64,000 nt of DNA from Metallyticus violacea (Eukaryota > Arthropoda > Insecta > Mantodea > Metallyticidae). The notes beneath the pieces are model-generated. The model worked only from the letters and a program-made list of their open reading frames with translations, had not been told where the DNA came from and made no database searches. This document shows positions 48,925 to 60,599 of the stretch, piece after piece. The translations under genes were made by a program, and so were the position numbers. Each line of letters begins with the position of its first letter. The stretch's first letter is position 1. The DNA lies in assembly GCA_030762175.1 (NCBI GenBank), contig CM060842.1:49310501-49374500 (forward strand), written 5' to 3'.

Positions 48925-49385
48925 CGAGCAGTGTTACAGGCGGTAACGCTTGGGTTCGCATTCGGGATATCTAGGGTTCAAACCCCTTGGGGCCGGCCAT
49001 TCTGACCTTGGGTTTTGTGTGTGTATATATATATATATAGTTTCCCTTGGTCGCTTAGGCAAACGCTGGAATGTTCTTGTATCTTTCCATACCACAAATT
49101 TTTCGTTATTCTATTTCATGTCATTTATTCCGTTGATTCTGGTTACAGGGGAGGTGGGTTTGCGCGGAGTGACTGTAAAGATTTCTGCGACCATTCTGGA
49201 GGACTCAAACTTATTGGAGGGGGTACTCTGCAGGATTTGGGTTACTCTATCCGTAAACGGTGTTGGGGGCCCTGTTTCCTCATCTCCTGTACGTGCTCCC
49301 ATTGGGGTATAAGTACAAACGGCCAGTTCTGGCACAAGGCTATCCAAAGTTTCGCTTTCTGAACCTGTTGCTTGCCGGTCTAATA
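48925..49385 (+). mobile_element. SINE-like family C, longest copy
   Basis: A tRNA-like head (GTTACAGGCGGTAACGCTTG, then TCTAGGGTTCAAACCCC at 48969-48985) precedes the body GTTTCCCTTGGTCGCTTAGG, GACTCAAACTTATTGGAGGG, CCCATTGGGGTATAAGTAC and AAACGGCCAGTTCTGGCACA. A short (TA)n sits at 49025-49039. The overlapping frames of 92-120 codons on both strands are repeat sequence. Confidence 0.65.
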
Positions 49386-49389
49386 GCAT

Positions 49390-50533
49390 ATCTCATTCGC
49401 AAAGATGGTTTAAAAATTAACTAGAGCAATGCATTGTGTGTAAACCTGATTTTAAATGCTACTCAGCTTATATATGTGCGTAGTTTATTCAGAGCTTTCA
49501 TGAACATTTGTCTCCTTCCAGAATTGTGCAAATCTGAACATACTGCTTCAGTTCAAAAGAGTGGGGGGTGGGACCACAAGCGAAAACGTACAGTTTTAAC
49601 AGAGGAAAACCAGACGATTTTGCCGCAAATTAATTTTCAACGTGCGCCAACATAATAACTCGAGAAATTAGCGGTTTCGCAATGTAAAGAAAACATTGAC
49701 ATTTAAATCAGAAATATCAGTAGCTGCATTTAATTTTTTTATGCAGAATATATTTTGCTGATATGATAAATGTTTGCTCGAGCGGGACGACAGTTGTCGC
49801 AGGTAAATTAACGGATTTAAAATATACCGAAGGGAAAAAAATATTTAGAGTCATTTATGACCACTATTAAAGAAATGTTGCAATTGCTTTAAAAATTCAT
49901 ATTAAATTACTTAATAAGATACGTTTTTAAGGCAGCTTTACACTGAGTTTCAGTGAAATATTCTGAGATTCCGTATGCACGTTATAGATATAGATATTTT
50001 TAGCGAATCTATATTTGGCATTTCGAATTTTTTTCACTGAAATGCATGCAACTTAAGGACAACATAAAAGCTGCTGGGGATATATTTTTTTCCCCACCAA
50101 TGCACAACGTTGTCAATCTTACCAAAGTTCCATGCATAGATAAATGGCTCGGCTGTTCCAGAAAACTTATAAAAAAACGCAATAAAATTATATAAATATT
50201 TCGTTTAGGTCTAAATATGCACTAACATCCAAGATATGCATTTATATGCACAAAAAATCTGCGCCAGTCCTCTTAATTACACATATAATTAAGTTTCATT
50301 AAAATATACAGCTTCAATGCAAATATATATCCACACATATTTCTCATCACTAATGATAACTGATAAACATAATATAAAACAGTATGGGGGCAATATCCTA
50401 TTTTTGTTCACACCTGTAATCTTTTAGCATAAGTTCGGTTCTTAGATATTTATGGAAAGTGCATGCTTATTTTTAATTAGCTTCAGCGATATTTTGTAAT
50501 ATTCACAAACATTATAGTTCCAAGAAAACAGTT

Positions 50534-50581
<48 letters not shown>

Positions 50582-51555
50582 AATGGCATATGTCACGTAT
50601 TTATGTTTTTAATTTCATATGCTGGTGTAGCTGATTGCACCATTTTTAAAGTTATAAAATTTTGCTTAAAATAAACATTGCGCGAATTATGAACAAATAG
50701 TTTAGGTAATTCATTGAACATTGCAGATATTTCTTAACATATTCGGCATGTTAACCTTATTTTGCAAGTATTAGTTTCGCCGTGTTCTTATTATGAAATG
50801 TTTGTTCATTTTTTGCATCAATTGCAGCGTCTGCAGATTCAAGAATCGCTGACATAGTTTGGAGCTTTAATAGCTATCCTCAACTATTATGTGCTGCGTA
50901 TGTTTTAATAGCGACTTTCAATTGTTTGTTTATCTTTGGATTTGAAACAAACTAGTCAGTTTGTGATATGGCGTCATTTAGCAACACAGAAAATCTTAAA
51001 TGTTGCTAATTTATGGTGAAACAGATCACAACGGGGCAGCAGGAGCACGCATATATTGAAAAAGTTGCAACAGGAGCACTGCATCTTCCTACGTTTATTA
51101 ACCTCTCTCAGCTTTCTACGTAAGTAATATTGTAAACAATGATTTTATTAAATAACCTCATTTCAAGCTCCTGTGCTTGATGTCTAATTGCGATTTTTGT
51201 GATAAATGTGAATAATTCCCTAATTTATATCGTACGGCGGAAAAGAGGTTAAACATTTTGAATGTAAAAATAAGACAAGCCCTTTTCTTGCTCAACTTCT
51301 GCTATTGAAGGCAATGTTTTAATTATCTATCAAAAATGACTATCAATTTTGGTTTTTAAAACGTGATAGATAGGTAATATACGAATATTTCACCACAAAT
51401 AACTTTCATACCATTTGATACGTTCAGTAACTTTTTGTTTGTTTTGCCTTGGGCATCTGTATCATTCTAATCGTGTCTATTAGAGTTTATATAATATAGA
51501 AATATTTATGGTAGTATAGAATACACAATATTTGACTTACCCTAATTTTGGGTTT
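49390..51555. other. AT-rich intergenic stretch
   Basis: Holds a 41-T tract at 50536-50576. The frame at 49434-49655 is unassigned. Nothing else recognised. Confidence 0.5.
50536..50576. repeat. Poly-T tract (about 41 T)
   Basis: Uninterrupted T run. No adjoining retroelement body recognised. Confidence 0.95.
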
Positions 51556-51561
51556 ATATTG

Positions 51562-51818
51562 AATGGTATTTAACGTTTTTTCTACCGAGGCGCCACGGAA
51601 GAGGACATTGGTGATACATGAAATGAAATGGTAAATTGGGAAATGATTTTTTTTAAGGAAGGTAATGTTCCAGACTTAAGTTTAGGATACCTTCCCGGCA
51701 TTTGCCTTTTAGGAAGATTGAGGAAAACTTGGAAAAAACCTCAGTCAGGGAGGACGATCCTGGGGGGATTCGAACCCCAACCTCGCGCCTTAACGACTTC
51801 GGCCATCCGTGGCGGTAG
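51562..51818 (-). mobile_element. SINE family B, minus strand
   Basis: In reverse, the head lies at 51818-51740 (GGATGGCCGAAGTCGTTAAG and GGGGTTCGAATCCCCCC) and the body and 3' end run down to 51562, where TTAAATACCATTC corresponds to TTAAACACCATT. A possible diverged duplication (GGGTTTATATT / GGGTTCGTATAAT) is uncertain. Confidence 0.85.
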
Positions 51819-51819
51819 G

Positions 51820-53420
51820 GTTCGTATAATAATCGACGATGTTTACACAATATATATTTTAGTTACAAAGCAACAAGTTTTATCGTGGTAAAATTTGAAT
51901 AAATATTTCTGCAAGCAATTTGCATATTTCTAAGATTTTTGTGTGTCTGTGCGTGTATTTTTATACTTTACCCCCCCCCCCATTTGGGCATATACATGCA
52001 GCCTTATTTACATGCCGGATTCAAATCGCATTCTGGATTGGAAATGTGCATGTAAACGGGGATTCAAGAGCTAAGTTCGATCCTATTAAAAACTGTGAAT
52101 GGAATTGGGTTCAATCAGGGCTGAGATTGAATTGAGTATGGTCCTGCATACTGACGTAGTCATTTATCATACAAAGTCGATCATTTCACATTTACCCACA
52201 AAATAAGCATGTTATAATTTCATTTCAAATAACATTTTTAGCTGTTTTTTACCTTCCAAATCTTACAATTTGAATCAATAATTCATTCGTTGCGAAATAT
52301 CCAGTAGGTTATCGAACATAAAAAAAAAAAAAGTAAAACATGTTATCCAACATGAAATCTCTTGTAGAGTTTTCAATACGTATTGAAAAACGAACATGTA
52401 ATTGGGGATCAATCCGAAAAGTGTATTAAAATTTAAGTAATGGCAGACAGGTAAAGCGGATGGAATTCTAAAGATCATCGTAAAAATATAAATTTGTAAC
52501 TGTAGTTGTACGAACGTAACGAGTCAATAAGCCGTGAAATGAAAGTTTACTGAGACAACGGGGAAACGAGTTGAGGTCTCGTATAGCGAGCCGGTAGCCA
52601 TCAGCTGCACTCAACTCGAGACAGCAGGTGCACCTTCTGGAAGTTTTGTTTCCTTTTTGGTTACTGCCCTTGGGGAGATCTTGGAACAGATCCAGTCATT
52701 GCCAAAAATAATTCCAACAGCCCCCAGGATGAAACAAAGAAGGATGGTGGTGCGTCCTTCCAGGTACCAAAACAGTCGTGAAACCCCCTCCCTCCACTCT
52801 GCTGCAGCAGTCTCACCTAAAGGTGCAACTCATATTTCTACTTGCAACAGTATCTGCATTTATTGTTGCATTAATATCGATATCAATATCGATATAGTTT
52901 CTACATCGTAACAGGAAAAAATCGCCCGGGATTAGTGCTCCCAGTCTCGACATTTTCACTCTCTCGTTAAATATTTCAAAGTTGTCCTTTATTATTTTTA
53001 TATAGAACATTTCTATTTCTTTACAATTACATTACAATATGAAATATTACTGCAAACGAGCACATGTGGAAAATGTTGGATATGTGCTAGGCGCAACCTT
53101 TTCCCTAAGCATCACCTTAGCTTTGTGGTGTGATTCTATCGTTTTAGTGAAGTGTTTGTCTTCACAACAAGCATTTTTTAGGGGGGAGGGGTTAGGTTAG
53201 TTTAGTTTAGGTAGGGATGGGTCAGGAGAAGTGCGGGAGAACAAAATTAAGTAATCTCTTGCTCGCAAGACACTGGAGAAAACAATGAATGAGCTCAAAC
53301 ACTTGAACAGGACAGTGTGTTTGTACCTCTACTAGAGTAGTTGAAACATAAATAAACGCGACTCTATCTTGGCGCATTTTTCTTCCCTTTCATTTTTTTT
53401 TTCTTTTCTTTTTTTAAACA
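51820..53420. other. Intergenic stretch with paired DRE-like sites
   Basis: Includes a C run near 51972, a GC-richer patch at 52560-52820 with no recognised family, and two TATCGATA octamers at 52875-52882 and 52887-52894. No gene seen. Confidence 0.45.
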
Positions 53421-53424
53421 CTTA

Positions 53425-53665
53425 TTTATTGTGGCGTTGGCTGCATTGGTCTTATCGCGACATCTGCAGATTATAAACGTAAATACTCTTATCTGTGCCT
53501 CTGTAGTTTGTAGACATGAATGAATTAATGGTGGCGCAAATGAACCCGGAGTTGTTGGCGCTTTAAAGCTATCTCGCATTCACTTTCCACGGGTAAGGGA
53601 AAAACTTCAAAAAAACTTTATCCAGAGCTAGACTGACCCGGATTCGAACCCAGAACCTCCGGACA
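53425..53665 (-). mobile_element. SINE family D, longest copy
   Basis: In reverse: B box GGGTTCGAATCCGGGTCAG, then CTCTGGATAAAGTTTTTTTG, TTTCCCTTACCCGTGGAAAG, CTTTAAAGCGCC, GGTTCATTTGCGCC, ATTCATTCATGTCTAC, GACCAATGCAGCC and an end CACAATAAATAAG. Used here as the reference for the family D fragments. Confidence 0.7.
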
Positions 53666-54059
53666 TTGTTCTTCTCTCACTGTGTGGCGCTTTCTTCTTG
53701 CTGCTGTTTGCTCCGATTCTTCTGGATCCTTTTCCACAAAAGTATGAGCTAATACATTACAAGTATATGAACTTTAATAGATTTCTGCTACACTTGTACT
53801 TTATAACTCCACACTTACAAGTGTACAAGTGATTTTGCCTTGTTCTGTTCCCCAAGATGTCTCCTCAAATGTGCCTAACTGCAAATTACTGTAAAACGTT
53901 GACGGTTAAAGGTATAATGAAACAAAAGGTGCGATCTGAAATGCAAACTCATCCATTTTGTAATGTTTTCATTTACCAACAAAGGATGGGGCAGGCATCG
54001 GATCATAATTGAAGTAAGTGGGTTTTCTTTTTCATGGGGGAAAAAAAATGAATCATTGG

Positions 54060-54415
54060 CATCATGTACCTAGACATGTTGGAACAGTTCTTATTTCAAG
54101 CCCAATAGCTACAGCCTGATGTCCATTTTCAGCAAAATGGCGTTGTCCCATTAGTGCAGTACCGTGGACGAGACTTTTTTCTCAGCCGTTGGATTGGTAG
54201 AGAGGGACCGATAACATGACCCCCCAGGTCCCCCGATATTACTCGCTTGGATTTTTTTCTTCGCGAGTACGTAAAGGATAAAGTTTACCCCACTCCAATC
54301 AGAGACCTTCTGGACCTCCGGGAGCGCATTATTGCAGCCATCGCCAGGTCATGTTGCAACGTACATAGCAGGAAATTATCTACCGCCTTGGTGTCGTCAC
54401 TGTAATTGCTAGGAT
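54060..54415 (+). pseudogene. Mariner/Tc1-type DDE transposase relic with Asp-to-Asn change
   Basis: One frame reads MYLDMLEQFLF then VHFQQNGVV, where the family has FQQDGA; the catalytic Asp codon is AAT at 54136-54138. It continues with RWIGREGPI, then PPRSPDIT (Asp GAT, 54235-54237), LDFFLREYVKDKVYPTPIRD and LRERIIAAIA. This is the C-terminal half of the insect DDE type with the WIGR.GPI..PPRSPDLTPLDFFLWG signature. The N-terminal half is absent and at least one stop interrupts it. Confidence 0.75.
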
Positions 54416-54684
54416 ATGGCGATTTGTTTCAACAAAATATAAAATTATATCCTGTGATTAAAAACTTCGGCGAGTTTTCCTTTCTGATAATACTTTGTGT
54501 TTCGTTATACAGCCTGTGATCAGTAAACATCGTGAATTGCTGGCGGACGGTGTAGTTGGTACTGCTGGTTGACGGTCAGGTCAGTGAAGGCCGAAGTCAG
54601 TCAGTAACCTTGAAGCCATGTGGCTGTCCAGACTTGCAGTTTGTGTGTACACGTTGTGGAAGTAAGGTGTAGTGCAGCGACGCT

Positions 54685-55680
54685 GTTAAGGGTGAAACGG
54701 AGCACAACGTACGAAGGTGAAATTTGCTTCAAACTTGGGGAAATCGCCGAGGGAATGTCAACACATGCTGCGCCAGATATATGGAAGCAGTGCTTTATCG
54801 AAAAAGTGTGTGTATTAGTGGTACAAGCGCTTCCATGACGGTCGGGACAGCGTGAAAGAAGTTCACCGACGGAAACGTCCAGAAAATTCGCCAATTCGTG
54901 ACTGAAGATCGTCGACTGATGGTTGGAGTGTTGGCGAAGGCTACGGGAGTGTCTTATGGACGTACTTTTGCAATTTTAACTGAAAAATTGGGCAAGCGTA
55001 AACTGTGTACGCGGTTAGTGCCTCACGACTTGCTCCTGATCAGAAATAAGACAAGATGGAGGCGTGCGGAAATCTCATCAACTTAGTAGAGAGTGACCCA
55101 TCTTTCCTGAACCCATCGTTAAGGGCGATGAATAATGGTCCCTGAAGTGCGACTCCGAACCGAAGAGGAAAAGCATGGAGTGGCGCGGCCCAGGGTCACC
55201 GAAATCCAAAAAGGTGCGAGAATTCGCACATCAAGACAATGCTAATTACTTTTTTTTTTTTTTTTTTTTTTGATACTGGAAGGATCATTCATAAAGAATG
55301 CTACCAGAATGCACGACAATGAATGCGGCCACCTACATCTTGGATCGCCTCCTAAAAAGGACCACGCGTGTGCGCCGCAATATACCGAAAATGGATTCTG
55401 GCGTCTGCTGCCCGATAATGCACACCCCCATACCGCCATAAACTGCTTCATTCCCCTCCTTATTCACCAGATCTCACCCTTGCCGATTATTTCCTTTTTC
55501 TCTCGCATGAAGAAACCCTTAAAAGGCCAACTGTTTTCAAACATTGCCGACATCCAACGCAATATGAACGCTGAACTCAACCGTATCCCAAAGCTGCATT
55601 CTCCCAAATTATACGAGACCTCTACATGCGTTGTCAGAAATTCATAACCATGAGAGATGATTATTTTGAAGACAATAAGC
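54685..55680 (+). pseudogene. Mariner transposase relic, nearly full length, poly-T-expanded
   Basis: Translated in shifting frames it follows a mariner transposase throughout: ICFKLGEIA, FHDGRDSVKEV, TEDRRLMVGVLAKATGVSYG, LTEKLGKRKLCTRLVPHDL, LINLVESDP, GDE then a stop where GDETW is expected, SMEWRGPGSP, LPDNAHPHTA, YSPDLTLADYFLF, MKKPLKGQ, IADIQRN and a C-terminal DLYMRCQKF. All three catalytic Asp codons are still readable. About 16 codons are missing between the second and third. A 22-T run (55250-55271) sits where the family has two Phe codons before Asp. It cannot be active. Terminal inverted repeats were not identified. Confidence 0.85.
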
Positions 55681-55689
55681 CGTATTCTT

Positions 55690-57490
55690 TCATACATGTA
55701 CCTCCTTTCCTGAAAATAAATACGTAAATAATTAAATCAATCATTCACCGTATTTATAGATCGGAGGATGTATCTTTAATAGCAATTTGAAATTAGGTCC
55801 ATTCGAGGGTAACACACTGTATTAATATTAGTTGGGCACTTGTAACTTTTAAAGCTTTCTGTACCACAGTAGGAACATTGGTGACTTCAAATACTAGTGC
55901 AAGTTTTAATATATTTTTAATAATTTTGTGAATCAGCGGACCTAAATATGTGCAGCATTAGCGAAAGTGATAATGGTGAAAGAATGTGTATAAAGCAATA
56001 ATTCAATATTTGAGTATAATGAAGTAGTTGGGTTAAGTGCAATTAAACTATGGCCTTTGTATATTTCAGTCCAGTATCTTAGTTTATTCTTTTAAGGTTC
56101 TTGCTACATGTCAGAAAAATAATTTCTTTCTATTTTTCATTGTCTTTTGAAGCAATTTTCATGTATTTTTTGCTTATAATGTAACTGTGATTGCCAAATA
56201 ATATAAACGCATTTATATAAATATAAATGATCAAATGGACTACGTAATAAAATTAAGGACCTAGCCCAATCTGGTAGCTCGATTCTTCTGCCATTTCTCT
56301 CGACGATTGAAATTGATGCTGCTGTTATAAATTTCCGATTGTCTTCTCAGAATGAACTATAACTCGTGAATATTGATAAGTGCATTATAAAATATTTAAA
56401 TTATCATTATTTCGATGAAAAAATATATAAGAGTGGACATAACCTAATTCAAAGTATGGCGACGCGTGGCAAACAGCTGTTCCTCCATCTTGCTCCAGCT
56501 AGCGTTTATATGAGGCTATCTTTTTACAGTGTTGTACTTTTTTTCGTGGAACAGAAAGTTACAACTCCATATTTTACGACTTGTGCTAATGTATTTGTAA
56601 TGTATTAGACCATACTTTAGAACAGGGCCCCTCATAGTTCAACCAAAAAGTATGCCTCTTCTTTTCTTCTGTCTTCCTTGCTGTCATTTACCACCTTACT
56701 TTATTTTCCCGTAGTTCCGACTTCCCCTTTCAGCTTTCCTACTTCATTATTCATCTTCTTTAATAGATTATTTGAATGTTCAATTCAAGTTCCATCATAT
56801 CCTTAATAATTGCACTTCTCATATTTTCATACACCCCTCCAAAATTCTATTTCTTTGACTACTGTGGCCCACCTAATACCCAAGCAGCAATACTCTCTAC
56901 GAGGTAACAATGGATAAAAATTTTATTTGGTTTCAAATATTTCTGTTCCATTACACTGTTCCATTCCTTCCTTTGACTATACTTTAAGCTTTCTTATACA
57001 GTGTTTCTTTCCCTCTGAAATTTGCAACATATTGTTTAAATTCTTCATATATTTTATTTACCTATTATCTTATTTTACGTTATTAACTGTTAAACATAAT
57101 TACATTTTCTTCTCATATATGAATCATCAAGTACCTTGCGCTATTATCATCTGATCACGTGAAAAGTAAACGATGTAGATAATTTTATTGATTAATAACA
57201 ATTCCCATAAGTATTTATTACACGTGTTCCAAATAATAGTTGGGAAAGACATGTTTTATATGCGACAAACTGTAAACAGTTTCCTCACACATTCGGAAAT
57301 TAAATTACTTACATATATAATTTCTAGTGATGGACCATTTCTACCACGGGCGAAAATTTAGCTTAGCATTAATAATACAGAGGGTAGCTGACCCCGATTT
57401 CTAGCATTCCGATATAAATTACAGTCACAAACTCTGGTTCCAATCCTTTGATGTCATGTACCCTAACCTAGCCTCAGAATTATGCTGATA
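55690..57490. other. Intergenic stretch, nothing recognised
   Basis: AT-rich, with a pyrimidine-rich segment at 56640-57000. The frames at 56366-56608 and 56927-57154 look like chance. Confidence 0.5.
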
Positions 57491-57496
57491 TCTTGC

Positions 57497-58149
57497 TAGC
57501 GAAGGAATTGTTAAATTGTTTAAGCATTTCAGGAATGAAAATATGATATTGCCTACCGTTGTAAGCCACATATTTATATCTCTATTATAAACTAATTACT
57601 ATTAGTTGTTCTCGTTGAGAAAACGACTTTAAATTTCACTTCTTCCGAAGTGTATATTGCGTATGATGTCTTTTAGACGAAAATCTTTGTTCAAATGTTT
57701 GAACTTGTCAGATAAACACTGCCGGTACGTGCGAGCTGCAGATAAACCTTCTTTATAAAACTGAAAACATGCTCTAAAACATAAAACGCTTTTCGATTAA
57801 TGAACCGTTTCACATAACATAACACATAGCGAAGGAATTGTTAAATTGTTTAAGCATTTCAGGAATGAAAATATGATATTGCCTACCGTTGTAAGCCACA
57901 TATTTATATCTCTATTATAAACTAATTACTATTAGTTGTTCTCGTTGAGAAAACGACTTTAAATTTCACTTCTTCCGAAGTGTATATTGCGTATGATGTC
58001 TTTTAGACGAAAATCTTTGTTCAAATGTTTGAACTTGTCAGATAAACACTGCCGGTACGTGCGAGCTGCAGATAAACCTTCTTTATAAAACTGAAAACAT
58101 GCTCTAAAACATAAAACGCTTTTCGATTAATGAACCGTTTCACATAACA
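57497..58149. repeat. Exact 323-bp tandem duplication
   Basis: 57497-57819 and 57827-58149 are identical by eye and are separated by 7 bp (TAACACA). Both begin TAGCGAAGGAATTG and end CCGTTTCACATAACA. Confidence 0.93.
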
Positions 58150-58350
58150 GTCTTCATATAGTTGGTAACTTGTTGATAAACACTAGGCTAACAAGCGTTT
58201 GTCGACCGTGGGAGCAAACACTGTACAAGTGATCGGTCCTTGTTTGGTTCGCCAAATAGCAGTAATAGCATTAATAATAATTAACAATATTATTCTTTAC
58301 AGAAATAGTACGTATGTCTGGAGGTTATTATTCATCTTCTCATCCTTTCG

Positions 58351-58669
58351 TTCTTTTTTTCTGTCGGTCCTGGTGGTGTAGTGGTAACCGTACTTGCCTT
58401 TTAAACCCAAGATCGCGGGTTCAAACCCGGCCAGGGTCGATAGATTTTTTCGGGGCGTAAAAATCCTAAGTATGGCTTCCTTCGGAAGGGAAGTAAAGCC
58501 GTGGGTCCCGTGCCGTACATTTACAGCATGAAAAAGAACCTCAAGCCTGAAAGAAGAGGCCTCTGAGCAAAATTTGTCTGCCGTTTCACGCCCCGAATAG
58601 AATGAGACGCTGATGACCTGAGATGTTAAAGAGCGTCCGTAAATAAAACAAATCAACAAATTCTTTTTT
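58351..58669 (+). mobile_element. SINE family A, full-length
   Basis: A well-preserved head (TCGGTCCTGGTGGTGTAGTG, GGGTTCAAACCCGG), body and end. Flanking TTCTTTTTTT at 58351-58360 and 58661-58669 is a likely target duplication, though low in complexity. The 145-codon minus-strand frame across it is SINE sequence. Confidence 0.92.
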
Positions 58670-58870
58670 CTTCTTCCTCTGAGAGAAGAGGAATAAATAA
58701 CAGAGAAAGGGAGGGGGAAAAATAAAATACACAATAAATGTATTCTTTTCTAGTTTCATTTTTTTTACATCTTACAGAACTGTTCTCTACCTACCTATCC
58801 ATCCATCCATCCATGCTTTCTTTACTTCTTTTCTGTCAATCAGTTCTTATGCGCGAATGTTCGTTCAAAT

Positions 58871-58940
58871 TTTCTCTCTCTCTCTCTCTCTCTCTCTCCC
58901 TCTCCTTCTCCCTCTCCCTCTCCCTCTCCCTCTCCCTCTC
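58871..58940. repeat. (CT)n / (CCTCTC)n tract
   Basis: Seventy bases of nearly pure CT and CCCTCT repeats. The plus-strand Ser/Leu-rich frame at 58738-59112 is driven by it. Confidence 0.95.
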
Positions 58941-59439
58941 ACCACTTTTTCTTCGTCTTCATTTCCTTCTTTCCACGATTGTCTTTGAATCAGTGAGAAT
59001 TATTTTACTTAAACTTTTGCTTCTCAAGCTTCAAAACTGTACTATTAGCTCTTTCCATTTATGTATATTAGGAATATTTTATGCCTATGCAAAACTTTTG
59101 CTGTCGCTCTAATTCTTGTCACTTTTATTAAAAAAAATGTATTTAATGTTTTATTATTATTAGTTCTGCTAGATCTTTGACACAAAAGTCATGTTTTATT
59201 TATTCAACTGAAAGGATGACGTTTTTTCATTGCTATTGAAATGTGAGCATAACAAGACTATCTGCTGTATTCAAGGTTCTTTAAATATACCTATAACTGG
59301 ATGTGATATAAATAATATTATTGCTTTTAAAAAGTTGAGAGCGCTTAAATGCGATATATTATAAAAGGGAGTAACTCATTAAGTTACAAATTGAGGTGGG
59401 ATACTACATATTTGAATTAGGCACTATTCCACTAGATGG

Positions 59440-60350
59440 GACCATTGATCCGGTGGCAATTGTTGACATTGGATACCGGACAATGGTTGTCTACAATAGC
59501 GAAACAGCAGTTGCAAAATGGTGCCACCTCTGAGTGAGCTTACAAGCGTCGAGCAGCCACTGTTATGCGGTTTTTGTGGGCTAAATGTATGGGATCAAAG
59601 GCTATTATTCAAGAAACGCTTCCTATCTACGAGAAAGGGATCTGTCACGCCAAGCTATTTACAATTGAATGCAGAAGTTCTCTGAAACTGCTCGTGCCTC
59701 TGTGTAATCTCGATTGGCTAGCCGAGCAGAGAGAAAGGTAACTGTAGACACTATAGCCGCTGCTATTGATTCTTCACATGGTATGACCTCTCTCATAATA
59801 CAGGCCAGGTTTGGTTTTAACAAAGTCTGTGCTCAATGGGTGCATGCTGAACCCCACAACAATATTACAGCACCGCAATCGCTTTCATGATATGCTATCC
59901 CAAGTTACAGGTGATGATGAGTCTTTGGTTCATCTTTCACCAATCTTGCGCTCTCTGCGAAATTAAAGTTTAAAGTGTCACCATTCACGGGATAATATTG
60001 CTCACAGTCTTCTGCGATCACGATGGCATACTGCTCACTGCATTCCAGCCTATGCCGACCCCTACTGTAACATCCTCAGGAAGCTTCGTAAGATCATTCA
60101 ACGGAAGCGATCAGGACTACTCACCAAAGACAACACACGTCCTCATACTGCCAACAAGACAAATGAGACGCTGTGAAATTTTAAATAAAAAGTTATCGAG
60201 CATCGTCGTTTAGTCCCCACCTCGTTCCAAGAAGCATTCATGTTTCATCAACGTCATCAAAGGTGTTAATGCTGCTGGATTTCAGGGGCTTGCAAAACAA
60301 TGGGACAATTGCCTCAATGTACAGGAAGATTATATTGAGAAATAAAAATA
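59440..60350 (+). pseudogene. Mariner transposase relic, nearly full length
   Basis: Pieces in order: RAATVMRFLWAKCM, VTVDTIAAAIDSSHG, NKVCAQWVHAEPH, GDDESLVH (catalytic-region GDE), LTVFCDHDGILLTAF, ILRKLRKIIQRKRSGLLTK, DNTRPHTANKTNETL with the second catalytic Asp at 60129-60131, and KQWDNCLNVQEDYIEK then TAA near 60344. Stops and frameshifts occur between blocks, and the SPDL region with the third Asp is degraded. Its sequence differs from the 54.7-kb copy, so it is a separate mariner lineage. Confidence 0.8.
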
Positions 60351-60557
60351 TTTCTAATCAATACTCAGTTGTTCAAGTTATATATCCATTTGTAACTTAC
60401 TTATCGACGCTATCTTTTCACGCACATTTTTTTGATTAATGAATATTTATGTGCAGAATAAGTTGAGGCCCATACAAAAATGTCTGTGCAGTAAAAATAA
60501 TAATAATAATAATCTTTATTTTATTACAATTATTACAATATGTCATAATATTCTTTA

Positions 60558-60588
<31 letters not shown>
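60558..60588. repeat. (TTA)n microsatellite
   Basis: About 10 TTA units, with an ATA/TAA-rich run upstream near 60496-60512. Confidence 0.95.
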
Positions 60589-60599
60589 ATTATAGGAGC

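Noticed and set aside
48950..49389. Overlapping frames of 92-120 codons on both strands
   Set aside because: They lie within a family C repeat whose other copy is frame-disrupted.
53190..53222. Interstitial insect telomere repeat (TTAGG)n
   Set aside because: Only about two TTAGG-like units in a G-rich stretch; too few to call.
58297..58734. 145-codon minus-strand frame
   Set aside because: It lies across a family A SINE, and the same peptide patches recur in other SINE copies.
58738..59112. 124-codon Ser/Leu-rich plus-strand frame
   Set aside because: Produced by a CT/CCTCTC simple repeat.
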